Source: Anoplopoma fimbria
Lineage: Eukaryota > Chordata > Actinopteri > Perciformes > Anoplopomatidae
NCBI RefSeq assembly: GCF_027596085.1
Contig: NC_072457.1
Span: forward strand, 3,464,069 to 3,528,068
DNA: 64,000 nt
Reading direction: 5' to 3'
Of this stretch, positions 1 through 46,669 are shown piece by piece; the first letter of the stretch is position 1, and each line of letters begins with the position of its first letter. The position numbers and the translations under genes were made by a program. The notes beneath the pieces were generated by a model. The model worked only from the letters and a program-made list of their open reading frames with translations, was not told the origin of the DNA and searched no databases.

Positions 1-1324
1 TTTTCAAGAGCCTTCAACCGCATCTGTCACTGTTATCATGTGACCACTCAGTTATCAGTGATAACAAAGCCATCTCCATGACAACTGAGAAAACTCCATC
101 CTCTGAGACATGGGAGATGTGGTCGAAAGCTCTGGAAAAACATTGTATATGGACCTCGAGTTAAGATTCATTTTGACCAAATCATTTTTTTCTCGTATTT
201 ATGATGCAATTTTTTCAGTAAAAGTCGTTTGTTGAACGTACGTATTTGCTGTATATAGTACAGATCATTGATGTCCCCCTTCTCTGATCAAGATTTACAG
301 AAAACCATTCAGGATGTGATGCACAGGAAAACATTTCATCCTGATTTTTTTCTGATTAGTTGATGTTTTCCAGACTGAAATTTCTCAGTGAAAACTGGAT
401 TTTTCAGGTAAAACACTGACATTTTAAGACGACCTGATCTTTCTGCCTTTTCATCTTTCTTATCTTTTCCTCTTAAAGTAATCTTTAAGGTGTAATTAGG
501 TTGTGAGCTGACATCCTGATGGTTCACTAACTGTGTATGAAGCTAAATGTTACAGTGGAGGAAAAGGTATCCTTTGTTTTTGTTGCTACGGTCACCGTTC
601 CCATCATGTCTCTCAGATGTTTTTCAGTTCAAACCGTCGACACGGCCGTTTTCACACTGCCCTTTGGTGGATCCCTCCGTCCTCATGTGGTTTGTTGAAA
701 CCTGAGGCTATTTATAACGTGAGACGGGCAGCGCGGCCTTGTTCGGGGACACAGTGTGTCTGACACTTGTGTGGTGTTATTTCTGTGTGCAGGCGTTTTC
801 TAACAGGGACGAGCCACTGCTGTTTATGTCCACAATAAAGATTTGATCATCAGAATATCTTTATATTAATGTCAGCTTTGTTTGGCTGTAACTTAATCAC
901 TGTAACCCACAATTAAAATATAATCAGATGGAAAATGTAAGGCTTTAATTTGCTTGTTTTTGCCTCTTTATATCTTATTTTTTCAAGCTTACTATTTAAC
1001 TTTTTGCTACATTATATAAAACAGCTGTCTGGTGCCTTTTATTTTGATTATTATCATCTTAAACTCTAGATTTTTCTTTCTATAAAAATATTTTTATCTA
1101 TCGCAGTTTTGAGCACTTTCCCTGCACTTAAAACTTAAATCTATTTAAATCTGCTTTCAACCTGTGATACTAGTTATGTATGTCTTTTTTTCTTGTTGTT
1201 GTCTTGTTTATTTCTGTTATAATGTCATCTCTCTGCCTTGTTTACATTATTTCATTTATTGTTTCTGTCTTTACCATGTAAAGTGCCTTTGAGTCCCTTT
1301 TAAAGTGCTATACAAATAACATTA

Positions 1325-1373
<49 letters not shown>

Positions 1374-2618
1374 GCATTGCTGATATTGTGATAAACCCCT
1401 CATCTAATTATATCTAACTGTATTATTTCAGTTTTTTCCTGTGCATTTTGTTATTTTAAAATTAGATTACACTTTAATTTTAGTACATTGTGAGCCGTAA
1501 TTAAACTTTTCCCATCCTCTTTCATGATAAAATCTTAATTTCAACAAGATGAAAAGGGGTTTATCAGACAGGTCATTAAATTGTCTGTTTTCTCAATTCA
1601 AATCAATAAAACTGACATTATGAGCCCTCCATGTTATGAGACGATTACAGACCACCGATCAGTCTGGTTGAACTCTTTGACCCCGCGGCCCTAAAACAAT
1701 GGTGATCTACTGAGTCCAGATCCAGAGCACAACACAAAGAGGGCCTGATGATTTTCACCCCATCAGCACATTGTTTACAGACGGATACAAACAGGTTCAT
1801 CGGGCGCTGCTTTAACGCTCTTACAGTAGAGAGGTGGACTCTGGGAAACACAACACAGACACTGCACTCTTTACTCAAACAGCACCACTGTGATCAACGT
1901 CTGAATGGGATTACTTTGCTTTTAATGTGATTGAATTTGTCATCCTCATGACTGTGACATTCCACCTTTGTCATTGGAATTTGAATTGGACATTTTACTG
2001 CATCATCACCTATAAATAAAAGCCCAATACTGATTGAAATTCCTAAATTTTCTTAACACAATACTTTTTTTGTAAGCTCTTTTAGTACTTGTGTTTATTT
2101 TTGATACCCTCATATATTTATTTTATTTTATTATGTCCGAATCATCAGTGTAATAAACCTAAGCACTGCTTGTTCTTTCAAATATATATATGAATATGGC
2201 AAAAATATGAACGTGTATTTGTGTTTTTTTGTTGTACTTTCTAGCTATTGTTTGCTGAATCAATGGGCCCATTCTGCCAAGGGAGACCAGGAAGTGATGT
2301 TGAGGAATACCAGGTAATTCAATATTTAACTAATATTTAACTTCAAGCTTAATATTTCAGACATGACAGCCGATATAATAATTTACACCAGGATGTCATA
2401 GTTTTTCTCTAAGATGCAACAACTCCTTTAAAGTGAAACCCCCCAAAAATATCAAAAAGGGAACTTGGCCTTGTTTCCTTAAAGCATCTTAAAGAAAAAA
2501 CAATCTCAGTTGCATTGCACCTATTAAATCTAGAAAATATGTATGGAAATATGGGCACCTGATTTTACCAAAAATCACAGGTGTCGTTGTCACAATGATC
2601 TGTTTTTGTACACCGTAC
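1..2618 (-). other. hk1 intron 2 (presumed), no exon seen
   Basis: AT-rich sequence downstream of hk1 exon 2 on the minus strand. I see no further hk1 exon in it. It holds a LINE-like 3' tail ending in an (ATT)n array (1277-1371). Short open frames at 336-763 and 1645-1930 have no recognisable protein features. Confidence 0.6.
1277..1371 (+). repeat. LINE-type 3' tail with (ATT)n microsatellite
   Basis: The segment reading TGTAAAGTGCCTTTGAGT, then AAAGTGCTATACAAATAA, followed by about 16 ATT units is the usual 3' end of a teleost L2/CR1-like LINE or a SINE sharing that tail. The ATT array (1324-1371) is the tail repeat. No coding part of the element remains. Confidence 0.6.
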
Positions 2619-6300
<3,682 letters not shown>

Positions 6301-6699
6301 GCCTTTTCCCGCTACATCACATGCAGCATCAGCTACGAGGATGAAGGTCATCAGTTACAAGCCGCAACATCCGACCTTCTCTCAGCAGCTCCACACATTC
6401 TACAGTTGGAGAAACAGTTTTTTTTATCTGTTGCAACAATCTCCCCCACCCAATGCAACCGGTGCCATGTTCCCTTCAACGAGACACCCAAAGACACGCT
6501 GGATGACTTGCATGTCGGCACATAGTTGCTTGAAATTTTGATAACTACAACATCCTTGTACTGTACACCATAGGGTAAATATAAGCTACAATACGACTTC
6601 AGCATATTTCTAATAAATTGCACTGCACGTCCATTGCACATCGTAGTTTAAATACTATAGATGTCGACTTAAGTAACCTCTCGGCACTGAAACTAAAAT

Positions 6700-7150
6700 T
6701 TGAAACTGAAACTAAAAACATCCTAACGTAAAGATCTTACATTTGCATTTGCATCCTAATCTTTTTATAAGGGGGCGCTTAGATCATGAACAGAAACCAA
6801 TATTTAGCGTTTTCTGCCGGTTTAAACTTTAACTATATTCATTATATTATATTCATAACATCCTAATATTTACGTGGGCACTTAGTCCATGCACTGTATT
6901 AAAGTTTAAAAGTACTGAATTCATTTGAATTAGATTGAAGTAAAATGTGGGCAATCTAGTAAATGACTATAATGTCAAAACGTTTTAGTAGTGCTGTGTA
7001 GTAGTTTGATAGAAAATAGACCAATGGCACACAGATCTTCTGGTCTACAAATACAGAATTTCTAGCAGTGTAACTGGTTGAAAACTACACAATTACTACT
7101 GTTTTGCCCGTTACTACCTACATTTTTCTGTTCATGGCCCACAATCCAAA
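6700..7150. repeat. Degenerate dispersed repeat, copy 1 of 2
   Basis: Shares with 15250-15650, in the same orientation, an ordered series of similar segments: a GCATCCTAATCTTTT block, a GTGGGCACTTAGTCCATG block, then AACTGGTTGAAAACTACACA and a TGGCCCACAATC block. The order and spacing agree, so the two are old copies of one element or a segmental duplication. I cannot name the family. Confidence 0.5.
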
Positions 7151-9186
7151 AAGGGTTTGGTTTACCCATAATGTTTGAGCATTTATTCCTGACCTTAGGA
7201 AGATGTAAAAGATTCTTAAAGCACGGTTCAATCCCTCTTTTATTCTGGGAGTTTTAAGTAAGTCTCCTAAAAACACACACATTATTTTTTTTACTGACTA
7301 ATCAGTTTGTATAGTTTAGACTAAGAAAAAAGAAAGAGGAATAACTAAGATAACAAGAAAAGTTAAAATACCTGCTCCTTTCTACGTCACAAACTGATGC
7401 TTTTTGGTACGATTCTCTCTCAAGGTCGTAAAAACTAATAACCTTGGATGACCAGTAAGGTTTCCAGTTGTTTCCTTTTTCCGATTGCATACTGAATTCT
7501 AACTCTCACCATGTTTTGAGTACAGAACATATGTTGTATATTTTCAAAATGAAAAAATGTCAAAAACAGAACGTAAATTTGCCATCAAGACCATAATATT
7601 TCCTACATTGTGAGTGTGGTGACTTTTTCGGAGCTGCTTATGATTGGAAAAAAGTCATGCATGATGTCATAAGACACGTATGTGTATAAAGAATTTGAAC
7701 AGTTGCTCAAATCTAACAAATGGCAACAAAAACAAAAACATTCTAGAAGCTTTGTGACATTTTTGACATTTATTTATTTATGAATACTAACTGAAAAAAT
7801 ATTCCACAGTTAATTTTAGTTGACTAGTAAATAGGAAAACACTGTAGCTTTTCATTGTGCCAGGAAGTTAATTACATTCCGTTGCAGCTCCAGGTGTCAA
7901 TAAGTGACCGATTAGAGGATTAGAGGGCTCATATTAAAGCTAGCAGAGCTCTGGGCCAAAGTTAGAGAATAAAAGAGGAGGTAGATTGATAGATTTCACT
8001 CTGTAGTTTTGGTTTTTCATCTACTGTCAGTGTTCATATCTATCATCATCTTTCATGTTTTGTCCCCTGTATCAGTGCGAATTCTGTGAGGAAACAATTT
8101 TGTTAGACTTTGGGGTTTTCACTAAAATGACCACTGACGTTATCTAAAACATTTAAAGCGCAGATTGGTTCGTTGTAACCAAATTCACCTCTGTACGTCA
8201 CTAAAACAGAACAAGAGAGGACTTTACTGCTGACGAGCCTCAAGTGAATCATTTTTTTACTTTTATACTTATATAAAGTACTGCAGATGATTTCTTTTGT
8301 GAAGTGGACTGTGACACCGCTGTGCTAGGCTAATAAAACGGTATAGCTTTAAGCTAACGAGACAAAAAGCGTCCCTTCATCTCCTCATGTGATTTGTCCT
8401 GCAGTTAATTGAATGCATTATGGAAAATTTGGTTGATGCAGGGCTGATGCAACAGATCCCAGCGTTGCTATAGATAGTCAGAGACCCCCCTCCACCCGTG
8501 CAGCTCATCTACGTCACCACACTCTCCGTAAATTGAACCATGTCTGCTGACTCAGTGACGGGTCAAAGCCTCTGATGTCACTGAAACGGCTGTGATTTAG
8601 GACTTCCCTCCTTGATTCTGCCCACAATTCTCCTCCTCCTCCTCCTCCTCCACCTTCATTCCATTTTCTTCTTGCTGCAACAACGAGTCAATGAGTACAT
8701 GAATGAAAAGAATGGCTTCCCCTCTTGGCCACACAAAAAGGGAGACGGAGAGGAGGGAGGACTTAGCTGTTTAGGTCGTTCCTGGTGTCATGGCTGCTTT
8801 GGGGTGACCTTCTCTAACGACCTTCATATTTGTAGTTTATCCAGTGTCCGTAGTGAGTGAGACTGCAGACACACAAACCCCAATAAACCTCCTCTTTATT
8901 GCTATATTTTTATAAAAGCAATTCGTTGATGTTTAGGCAAAGAAAAGTGCCTAATTTGAGGATGATTCAAAGTCAGTAATCTATCAAATTTGGCTGACTT
9001 TAATTTTAGTTTCCAAACGTGGACGATTCAGCTTCTCGAATGTGAGGAACTTGCATTTTTTTAGTATCTTTGGGTTTTGGTGATTTCATCGGTATTTGAT
9101 GTCTTCACTTTGGACTCTCGAAAGTTGTGTTGGACAATTTACCTTATTTACCTTCCCAAAATACCTATTTTGCGACAAAAACAATT

Positions 9187-9310
9187 AATAAGATAATCCT
9201 TTATTAGTCCCACAGCGGGGACATTTGCAGGTAGGTTAGTGCAACTAAACAAATAAGAGACATTAGTAGAAAACAAGATCAAAACAAGTGCAATAAATAA
9301 GTAATCGGTT
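9187..9310 (+). repeat. TTTATTAGTCCC-type teleost interspersed repeat
   Basis: Reads ATAAGATAATCCTTTATT then AGTCCCACAGCGGGGACATT, followed by an A-rich stretch. Closely similar segments lie at 10836-11060 and 45764-45815. It is probably a 3'-end fragment of a non-LTR element with an (ATAAG)n tail, but the family name is not certain. Confidence 0.65.
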
Positions 9311-10382
9311 AATTGAAAAAAAATAATGGATGCATTAAAAGATAATGAAAAGAAGTGTTAGTTGCAGCCGTAGCTGTGGAGCAAGGAAAGTGTTTTACGG
9401 TGTTTATTTTAACTCTCAAACTGTTTATTGAAAACAGGAATAATAGTTGAATTAGACAAGTTTTCACTTTATAGCAATGCTTGATATCCTTTTCACTGAA
9501 AATTTCAGATGTGACACCTGTTATTTTTACACATATTTTTCCCACCTCATAATTATCACACCTATAAACCATGAAATCTTGGAGTAGAAATGACTCGGCA
9601 CTTTGTTTCAGCTTTTTCTCCAGTAACCAAATGTTGACTTTAACATTATTCAGAGCAGCTCGATCAGTTATGGTTTCCTAAAAAAATCTGAAATTCTCTC
9701 TCATTCATTTAACCAATTACATCCTGTGAAGAAGTCATATATTTGGTACCATATGTAAGTTTGTTACTTAGTTAAAACTTAAGGTATTCTTGTTCTATAT
9801 CTGGTTTAGCGCTAATAGCTCCGTAAGAGATGCTGATGTTTGGGAACATTCAGCAGCTATCGGATGATTTTACGATACTACATCCATTAGCCATTAGCAT
9901 CTGAAAGGATGAAATATGAAAATAGTCACCCCTGCCAATCACACGCCAAGATATGTTTGTGCTTGCCCTTTTTTAATTGGGGGTGTGAACATCCAAACCA
10001 ATGGCTGTGGAAATCAGGCCTTTAGAAATAAAGAATGTGTCGGACTGATGAATGAAGCAAATCCTAACATCCGAGGTGCAACTGGGCTAAAAAAAAAAAA
10101 AAAAAAAAAATTCTACTGACCCATTAGTTATCAAAAACAATATAATGGAATTTATCCTCATTACAAACTAATAGAAAAAAACAAAAGTTGGCGTGTGTGT
10201 TTGAAATGCCGGCAGCTGTTGACACTCAAACAGTCTAAAAGTTCAAATGAATGCGGCCCCTCAAACTGGACCAACTTCCTGCTCATCATATTATCATGCT
10301 CCAATAATCTCCTTTATGCCCACTGCAAACAACATGCGCACCGGGGCCAGAGAGAGGACGGAGACTGGAATCCAGCAGGAGA

Positions 10383-10383
<1 letters not shown>

Positions 10384-10474
<91 letters not shown>
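10384..10474. repeat. (CA)n microsatellite, about 45 units
   Basis: Nearly perfect CA repeat of about 90 nt. It generates spurious Thr/His and Cys/Val open frames on both strands, which are not genes. A poly-A run of about 21 lies nearby at 10090-10110. Confidence 0.97.
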
Positions 10475-10479
<5 letters not shown>

Positions 10480-10835
10480 GATACAGGGGTTCGATAAAGA
10501 ACTTTCTAACAAAACAGCAGCTCTGCAATTACACAGCAACTAGTTGAAGCTCGTCATGTTTGGATTTCAGACGACAGATTCAACTTGAACATTATTTTTG
10601 GGTCATAATTTGGGGTATTTTTCAGTCACCTTGCTGTGACACTGGTCTGCAGTAAAAATAAATGGCTGTAAGAGAGTATAGGTCAAAGGGTAAAGCAACA
10701 CTAACTGCACCACACTGCTCTCTACTCCCAGTACAACAGGGATAAATGGGATTTTGTTTTGTGGAGCTCAAAGCTATGAAATATGTACTTTAAATGTTTG
10801 CAAACAAAAATTACTATTAATATTTGTATATATAT

Positions 10836-11060
10836 AAAATAAGATAAGATAAGATAATCCTTTATTAGTCCCGCAGCGGGGAAATTAACAGGATTTACAG
10901 CAGCATAGAGGATAGTGCAAACAAGAGACATAGTAAAAAAAACAAGATCAAAAAAATATTATAAATAAGTAAAGAATATTAAATAAGTTAAAAAAAGTAA
11001 GAAATCCACAATAACTAAAATATTATATATACAGACAGAATAACTATTATATTGCATTGT
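10836..11060 (+). repeat. TTTATTAGTCCC-type interspersed repeat, longer copy
   Basis: Begins with an (AAGAT)n tract, then ATCCTTTATTAGTCCCGCAG, GGATTTACAGCAGC, and an A-rich body with AACAAGATCAAAA. The best-preserved of three copies here (others 9187-9310 and 45764-45815). Confidence 0.65.
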
Positions 11061-11356
11061 GTATTTATATTGCACAGATTTTTGATGAAAGCTTATTTTC
11101 TTCCATTTTGAAACAGTTTTTACAGTTTTCATTTGTTGTCTTTGTTACTTTTGTAAAGTTTATCATTATTTTTTTTGTTGCCGTGGCCGAAACCTTATTC
11201 CTATGATCCTCAATAAGTAAAAGATAGGAACCAAAAACATAGGAAGGCAAAGAAGGAGTTATTTTCCAACATCAGCTGATCATCTACAGCTACTTCAAAT
11301 AAATAGCCACCAGGTGGCAGCATTTAACAGAGAATATCACCAAACAGCATGTGGAT

Positions 11357-11500
11357 TTAAAGGGACACTCCACTGATTTTTTACACATGCAGCTCAGTAT
11401 GTAGGCTTTGACAAGTCTGAGAAAATGGGGATTGGAGGCCTCAGATTTTACTGTATTGAAAACTAGGGACATCAAGTTTTTAAAGATGTGCCGATACACC
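11357..11500 (+). repeat. TTAA-type transposon end fragment (AGGGACACTCCACTG)
   Basis: The sequence TTTAAAGGGACACTCCACTG followed by TTTTTTACACATGCAGCTC looks like one terminus of a teleost miniature transposon inserted at TTAA. The other end is not recognised, so the right boundary is approximate. Confidence 0.4.
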
Positions 11501-11587
11501 AGTTAAGATCTAATGAAAGATGTGATTAAGTTTTATTATGGGACATTTAGGATCCAGTGTTTTTGGAATAAGAGCCATAGGAGTAGG

Positions 11588-11984
11588 CATTGGTGGAGGA
11601 AGTACACACTCTGTTACAAATAAAAGTACTGCATTCAAAATCTAAATATACTATATATAAGGACCAAACATTAAAGTAGTTATTATGCAGAAATGACCAT
11701 TTCAGAATAATATAATACCACTGAATTATAACAAGCGGTGCATCAACAGCTGGTAAAGGTAGAGCTAATTTCAACTACTTTATATACTGTCGGGTAGCTG
11801 TCATAATAGATAATGATTTATTAATTGGTTCATATGGTGAACCTTGTCAAATAAATATGGTGGAGTAAAAAGTACATTACTGGCTTCCAAAATGTAATGG
11901 AGTAGAAGTATAAAGTAGCATAATATGGACAAACCAAAAATGAAAGTACCTCAAAATTGTGCTTATAGTACAGTTGAGTAAACT
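11588..11984 (-). repeat. CAGTGGTGGAAG-family repeat, copy 1 (reverse)
   Basis: On the minus strand this reads from AAGTTTACTCAACTGTAC, through TATACTTCTACTCCATTAC, a GCTACCCGACAGTATATAAA core, to a terminal TGTACTTCCTCCACCAATG. The same core and terminus recur at 25904-26421, 39705-40004 and 51188-51475. The CAGTGGTGGAA-type end suggests a non-autonomous hAT-like element; that class is an inference. Confidence 0.65.
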
Positions 11985-12385
11985 TATATATTATTGAATA
12001 TTTTGACCATTAAATCTATCTGTTGCAAGTCCATCAGCTTTATGGAATTGCAATAAAATAAAGTCCTTTAAAAGGTCAATAGAGAGAGGTAGCAATGGTC
12101 TTTTAAAACGTGAAATCAAAGTTAGATTTACATTTATGTGCATACTCTTCTGTGAACATCTGACAGCAAGAACTCTGCTGCACACTGGACATAGATGACG
12201 TTTACATTATTATCTTAGTTTATATTGAAAAGGCGACAAAACGACATGTTTTTGGTGTTTGTTTACAGTTCCCTTGCACACATATATGTATATATGTAAA
12301 TATGTATGTATAGAATTTATAGAATGTTTACGTTTTCGATGCATGTATGGATGAATTGACTGTAAACTGTGGTTTGTCTTTGCAG

Positions 12386-12442
12386 TGGCTTCTTGTATGA
12401 AGGTGGATGATCCTCTGGAGTCAGTTCTTGACGACACCTACA
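12386..12442 (+). other. Exon-like segment of 57 nt, unassigned
   Basis: Preceded by a good acceptor (TTTGTCTTTGCAG) and followed by a strong donor (CAGTAAGTTC region). It is open in one plus-strand frame, reading ASCMKVDDPLESVLDDTY with two bases at the front and one at the back, so it would be a symmetric phase-1 exon. I do not recognise the peptide. It could be an upstream non-coding or coding exon of myom2, an exon of another gene, or chance. No partner exon of matching phase was found. Confidence 0.25.
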
Positions 12443-15249
12443 GTAAGTTCCAGATCCACAGTCACTGATCGAGCTTCTCTCTTCCTCATGTTTGCATTTT
12501 TTCGAGCAGTTCCTTGTTTCAACTCCACTTAAACTAGCCCAAACTGGTTTTTGCATATTTCCAAAATGAAATGTATGTTTATACTCATCCTCCTTCAGCC
12601 ACGTCAGTAGTACATGCAGTGTCAGCACATTGGTGCTCACTGACGTCTGTCTTGATAAAAACCACTAGGAGTCGCCAAAAAGTGGCATTTTTAGATCCCA
12701 CACACTTTGGGGCTGTAAGGATGACATGTTTATGATGAAATACATGTTTTGAGGGTTTAATGAGTTCATGTGTCTTATAAAAGTTTTATACTGTAAATGC
12801 AAGCGAAGCTGCAGGCCAATGTCCTCTAAACAGAGAAGGTGGAGGTGACCTTTTCCACTGAAGCCTGCAGGTCAATAAACTGGAGGGCTTTTTCCTCTTT
12901 TTAATTCACTTTAGTTTGATTCATTGAATTTGAACAACTCTGCCTCCTGAGTTTCTTCTCTGAGTCTTCAGTCTTTTTATTTTTAGTCGTACTTGTGTGA
13001 ATGAAAATAGCCGTGTGGACTCTTGTACAGTAAGAATTGGGTGGTATCGCTGTAACGAGGAGGACTGGCTGGTTATAAATAGTCTGACTGCTGCCCACAA
13101 GTGTTGGGCCAAGGAGGACAGGCTGTCTGGAGAAACCTAAAAAGGTCTCATGAGGCTTTCAGCGCTGCCATTTGCCACCAAATATTGTGAAAATGTCTTT
13201 CTTGCTTAAATAATATGTGTGAAATCTAAAGGTGAGGTGTCTCTTAATTGGAAAAGAAAATCAGTCTTTCTGCAGATAATGGGAAGCTTGGCAATCTGCC
13301 ATATTAACACACATTTAAGGACTTACAGTTATTATTGTGTGTAAATAATATTTCATTTTAGAAATCGAGCCTCCATGAACTTAAAATGTTCTTTTTACCT
13401 TTTTCTAAATGTCTCAGCAGGGAAAATTCAATAAATGCAGCAGTTTAAACATACCTCTAATTAGTTCAATAAAATTGCAGCTACAGATGCACTCTCTTCT
13501 TCCCCAAAGTGCAGAATGAGAAGGAAAATTTGGGGGTAATTGCTATATATAGTCTTAAGTGCGTCCATACAAGGGGTGGAAGGGGAACAGCATTCCTCCG
13601 GTGACAGGGTAATATTTTTGTTGCCATCAGCAAGTGCTTCCCAAGCGGCATCAGGCTGGTCTTCCACCGCTTTGCGCTCTTTTAATCTCTCGGGGTAAGT
13701 CACTTTTCTTCATTATTGTTTACTAGTAGGCCATTTTTAATTGGAGAAATAAATTCAGCAAAGTTCAGAGTAGGAGGAGAAGTTAACGAGTGTGTGTGAT
13801 AAGTGAAATGTGTTGCTATAATGAAGATTATCTGTCATCCTGTTTGTGTGTGTGAATCAGCAGCCTGTTGTAATCTCCCTGAGCAGTACTTCCCTAAATA
13901 CCAGAGCATTGGGAGGTCGCTGACCCTCTTTTTCCAATTTGTATCAGCTTAAAAAAAACTGGCAAATATGCTCTTGTGTTGAAATAATTATTATTAGGAG
14001 TGAAAACATAATTAGGCTGAAGTTAGGACTCGACAGCTGGTTTAATAATAAGTCTTGTTTGATATAAAGGAGCTTGTACAGTCTAATTGGTCTCATTTCC
14101 CGCATGGTTATTTTAATTAAATAGTGAGAGAATTGTTTCCTTAATTTCTCCAATCATGGACTGCTGCAAGCTATTCATAGCTGAGCTGTGTGAGGTTGTA
14201 AGGTGAAACATGTGAAGTGCTGAGCTGTGGTGTCTGTTTGAACCGTCCCGATGCCTCCTCAATGTTGGACTTTGACTATGACTTTCTGTTAAATATATAT
14301 TCTCATATGATATTTACGTATTCTTTGCCTATCAGTGTTTTAGCTACGGTTATTTGTTACGCTTTATATGAATATAAATGATTCTTGAGAAGAGCAACAC
14401 TAGAGAGCTCTTAATATCTGTTAAACCTGCATGCTGTGAATTAAAAATATGTCTACACATCTAACAATGTGATTCATGGAGATTTGAATTCTGCAGTAAC
14501 GGAAATGTTAAAGGGACTTTTCGTTGGCTAACACATGTTTGGTCTCCTCCCCCCTGGTTCTCATGACCAGCTTTCCTTCAAGTGTTTCCAGTCATGGCTT
14601 CCAAAGTCACACCTTGGTATAAGAAGGAGGGTGTGAGGCAGGTCAAATCTGATTATGCCTATCAACACACTAAATGTGTGTGTACCAAGCAGCAGACTGC
14701 AGTGAGGTATGAAGGTGGAAGGTTTCGCAAAAAGCTCTTGCTGCTTTGCCCGGGTAGAGCAGCAGATATGTGTAGCTGACTGGTGGTCTTCGTATTCCTG
14801 CTGCATACGTGTCTGCTTCCTAGCTGGCTGTCCATTTGTGCCTTTATTTTTTAATAAAAAAATCAGCCGATGAACAAGTAATGACTGCAACAGTGCCCAA
14901 TCTCTGGTTATTGAAACCGCTTAGATACACAAAACAGTTGGACTCAACCATGTTTTCGACCACTTTTGCCTTGGGTTTACATTATCACAGACTAGACTGT
15001 TTACCTAAGAAGCACTACTTTAGTATTAAGATTCTTGCTGCAAATTAAACACGTTCCCATCTAAAAGTTTTTTGTGAAATTGATATTTAACTACGATGCT
15101 TTTTATGTACATAGCATATATAGTTGTAACTGTTAAATATATGCAATGTTGTTTTTTTTATATTGTTGCATCAGTAAACTAACTAGAACAGCCCCACATT
15201 AGTGGTTTTACATGCCAGGTTAACTTTGCAAAACACAAAATCTAATTTA

Positions 15250-15650
15250 AGGAAAACTGTCACAGTATAAACAAAAACAGTCATTTGTAGATCATCTAAA
15301 TATTAAAATGAAAGATGTATGTATTATATACGCATCTTAATCTTTTAAGTGGGCGGTTAGGCCATATACTGAATTAGATTTGAAAAAATATTGAAATTAA
15401 TTGAAATTAATTTAAGAGCAGCAGATACAGAAATAATATGTGGGAACACCAGTTAACAACTCTAATGTCCAAAGTTAAACAGTTTACCATTGTTGATATG
15501 ATATTACGATCGAACATTTCTATGGTTTTCGGGTCTAGGAAAACAGATTTTCTTGCAGCTTAACTGGTTGAAAACTCCACACTATTGTTTGGCCAATTAC
15601 TCTTTATATTGATTCGTATATGGTCCACAATCAAAATATATTTCCTTGTG
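15250..15650. repeat. Degenerate dispersed repeat, copy 2 of 2
   Basis: Counterpart of 6700-7150: GCATCTTAATCTTTT, GTGGGCGGTTAGGCCAT, AACTGGTTGAAAACTCCACA and TGGTCCACAATC blocks occur in the same order. Diverged, no terminal repeats recognised. Confidence 0.5.
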
Positions 15651-16446
15651 GGGTCCCAAAGCTCTAGAGTCCAGGACAGGGTTCTCGACAATGCTAGTGC
15701 TGCTGATGCTCTGCAGCTTTTGGCTGCTTTTTGTACCCAGTTCATAAGAGACATGTGTGTTTTTTTTACTAGATTGCTGTCGAACACTTTTTAAAAGCTT
15801 TGCACCGTACCTGGCTATGAGTTCAGCTCTGCTCTACGACATAGTTAACACTGAACATGATGCACAAGTTGAAGGCTGCGCTAGCTTTGTGGCCACCAGT
15901 GAAGAGGGCAGAACATGAAACTACCTTTCACTGCCGCTACGAGCCCAGTTCAGATCACCAGGTGATCTTGTATTTAAAGACGCCATGCTGTCATGTGGCC
16001 CCTGTCTTAGTCCACATCCCCTGAACCTGACCCACATCTGAGGCCAGTGGTCAAAGCTGATATCATTGCTCAAAAGGTTTGTCTTGAAGTTTCCCATTAG
16101 AGACATTTGGAAAGAAAAAAGAAATCATGGAGGGCTAACAGCTATGATTATTGTTTTTTATACAGTATTTTCTATCATTTTAATCAACTAAATGTTTCCT
16201 TTTTGATCAAATCTTTGTCTATGTCACTGATCAAATTCCCGTAGTGTATCAGACACTGATCACTGTCAACCTTTCACAAAAGATTTGTCTGCACAGTGCA
16301 TGTGGAGGTGGCTGCAAGTCTGTATATCGTAAAGGGGAATTCTTTAAAAAGTAACTTTGCGATTGCTATTCTGATGAAAAGTTGAGTTTTAAGTTAGCCA
16401 TGAATAACTTACTTATATCGTTTTTTGTAAGGCAAAATAAGTTGAT

Positions 16447-16456
16447 TTAATTATAA
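16447..16456. promoter_or_regulatory. MEF2-consensus match upstream of myom2
   Basis: TTAATTATAA fits the MEF2 site pattern YTAWWWWTAR, about 330 nt upstream of the proposed myom2 ATG. MEF2 factors drive sarcomere genes, so the site is plausible, but the background is AT-rich and chance matches are common. Confidence 0.2.
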
Positions 16457-16785
16457 TGGATTTTTTCCAGAGGATACTTTAAAGATAGTATAGGATTGTA
16501 TTATATTGGCAATGAAACGGAGAGAAATTGGTGGAGGGATGACTCAACTATAGTCTCATAGTTTTTTTAGGATTAGCACCATATTCTGTCCATCCATATC
16601 AAAGACAATCGAAACACAATATTACAGACAAGAAGGCCTTCATTTGCAAGAATCTGGCACTGTTTTGTACTAATTTTCACCTCAGTTGGATCTTGGGAGA
16701 TTTTGGCGCCACGACCTGCTTCTGCAAAACTAACACCTTAAAGTCCAATATGATGGAATGTTTCTTTAATGTCTGTTTTATAACG

Positions 16786-46669
<29,884 letters not shown>

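Larger units (their letters stand above)
6301..16785. other. hk1-myom2 intergenic region, no confident gene
   Basis: About 10.5 kb between two divergent genes. It holds a pair of related degenerate repeats (6700-7150 and 15250-15650), copies of the TTTATTAGTCCC repeat (9187-9310, 10836-11060), a CA microsatellite (10384-10474), a CAGTGGTGGAAG-family copy (11588-11984) and a 57-nt exon-like segment at 12386-12442. Upstream non-coding myom2 exons may be present but cannot be proved. Short open frames such as 13461-13703 (minus) have no recognisable domain. Confidence 0.6.

Noticed and set aside
10195..10543. Thr/His-rich and Cys/Val-rich open frames over a CA repeat (also at 29548-29721 and 32489-32884)
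   Set aside because: They are translations of dinucleotide repeats; only the parts overlapping myom2 exons 13 and 16 are coding.
13461..13703. 80-codon minus-strand open frame
   Set aside because: No domain or splice signals in support; the sequence is not recognised and probability of chance is high.
14156..14202. Possible first myom2 exon (ATG followed by a phase-2 donor) that could join 16803
   Set aside because: The peptide shows no likeness to any myomesin head and the acceptor near 16803 is weak.
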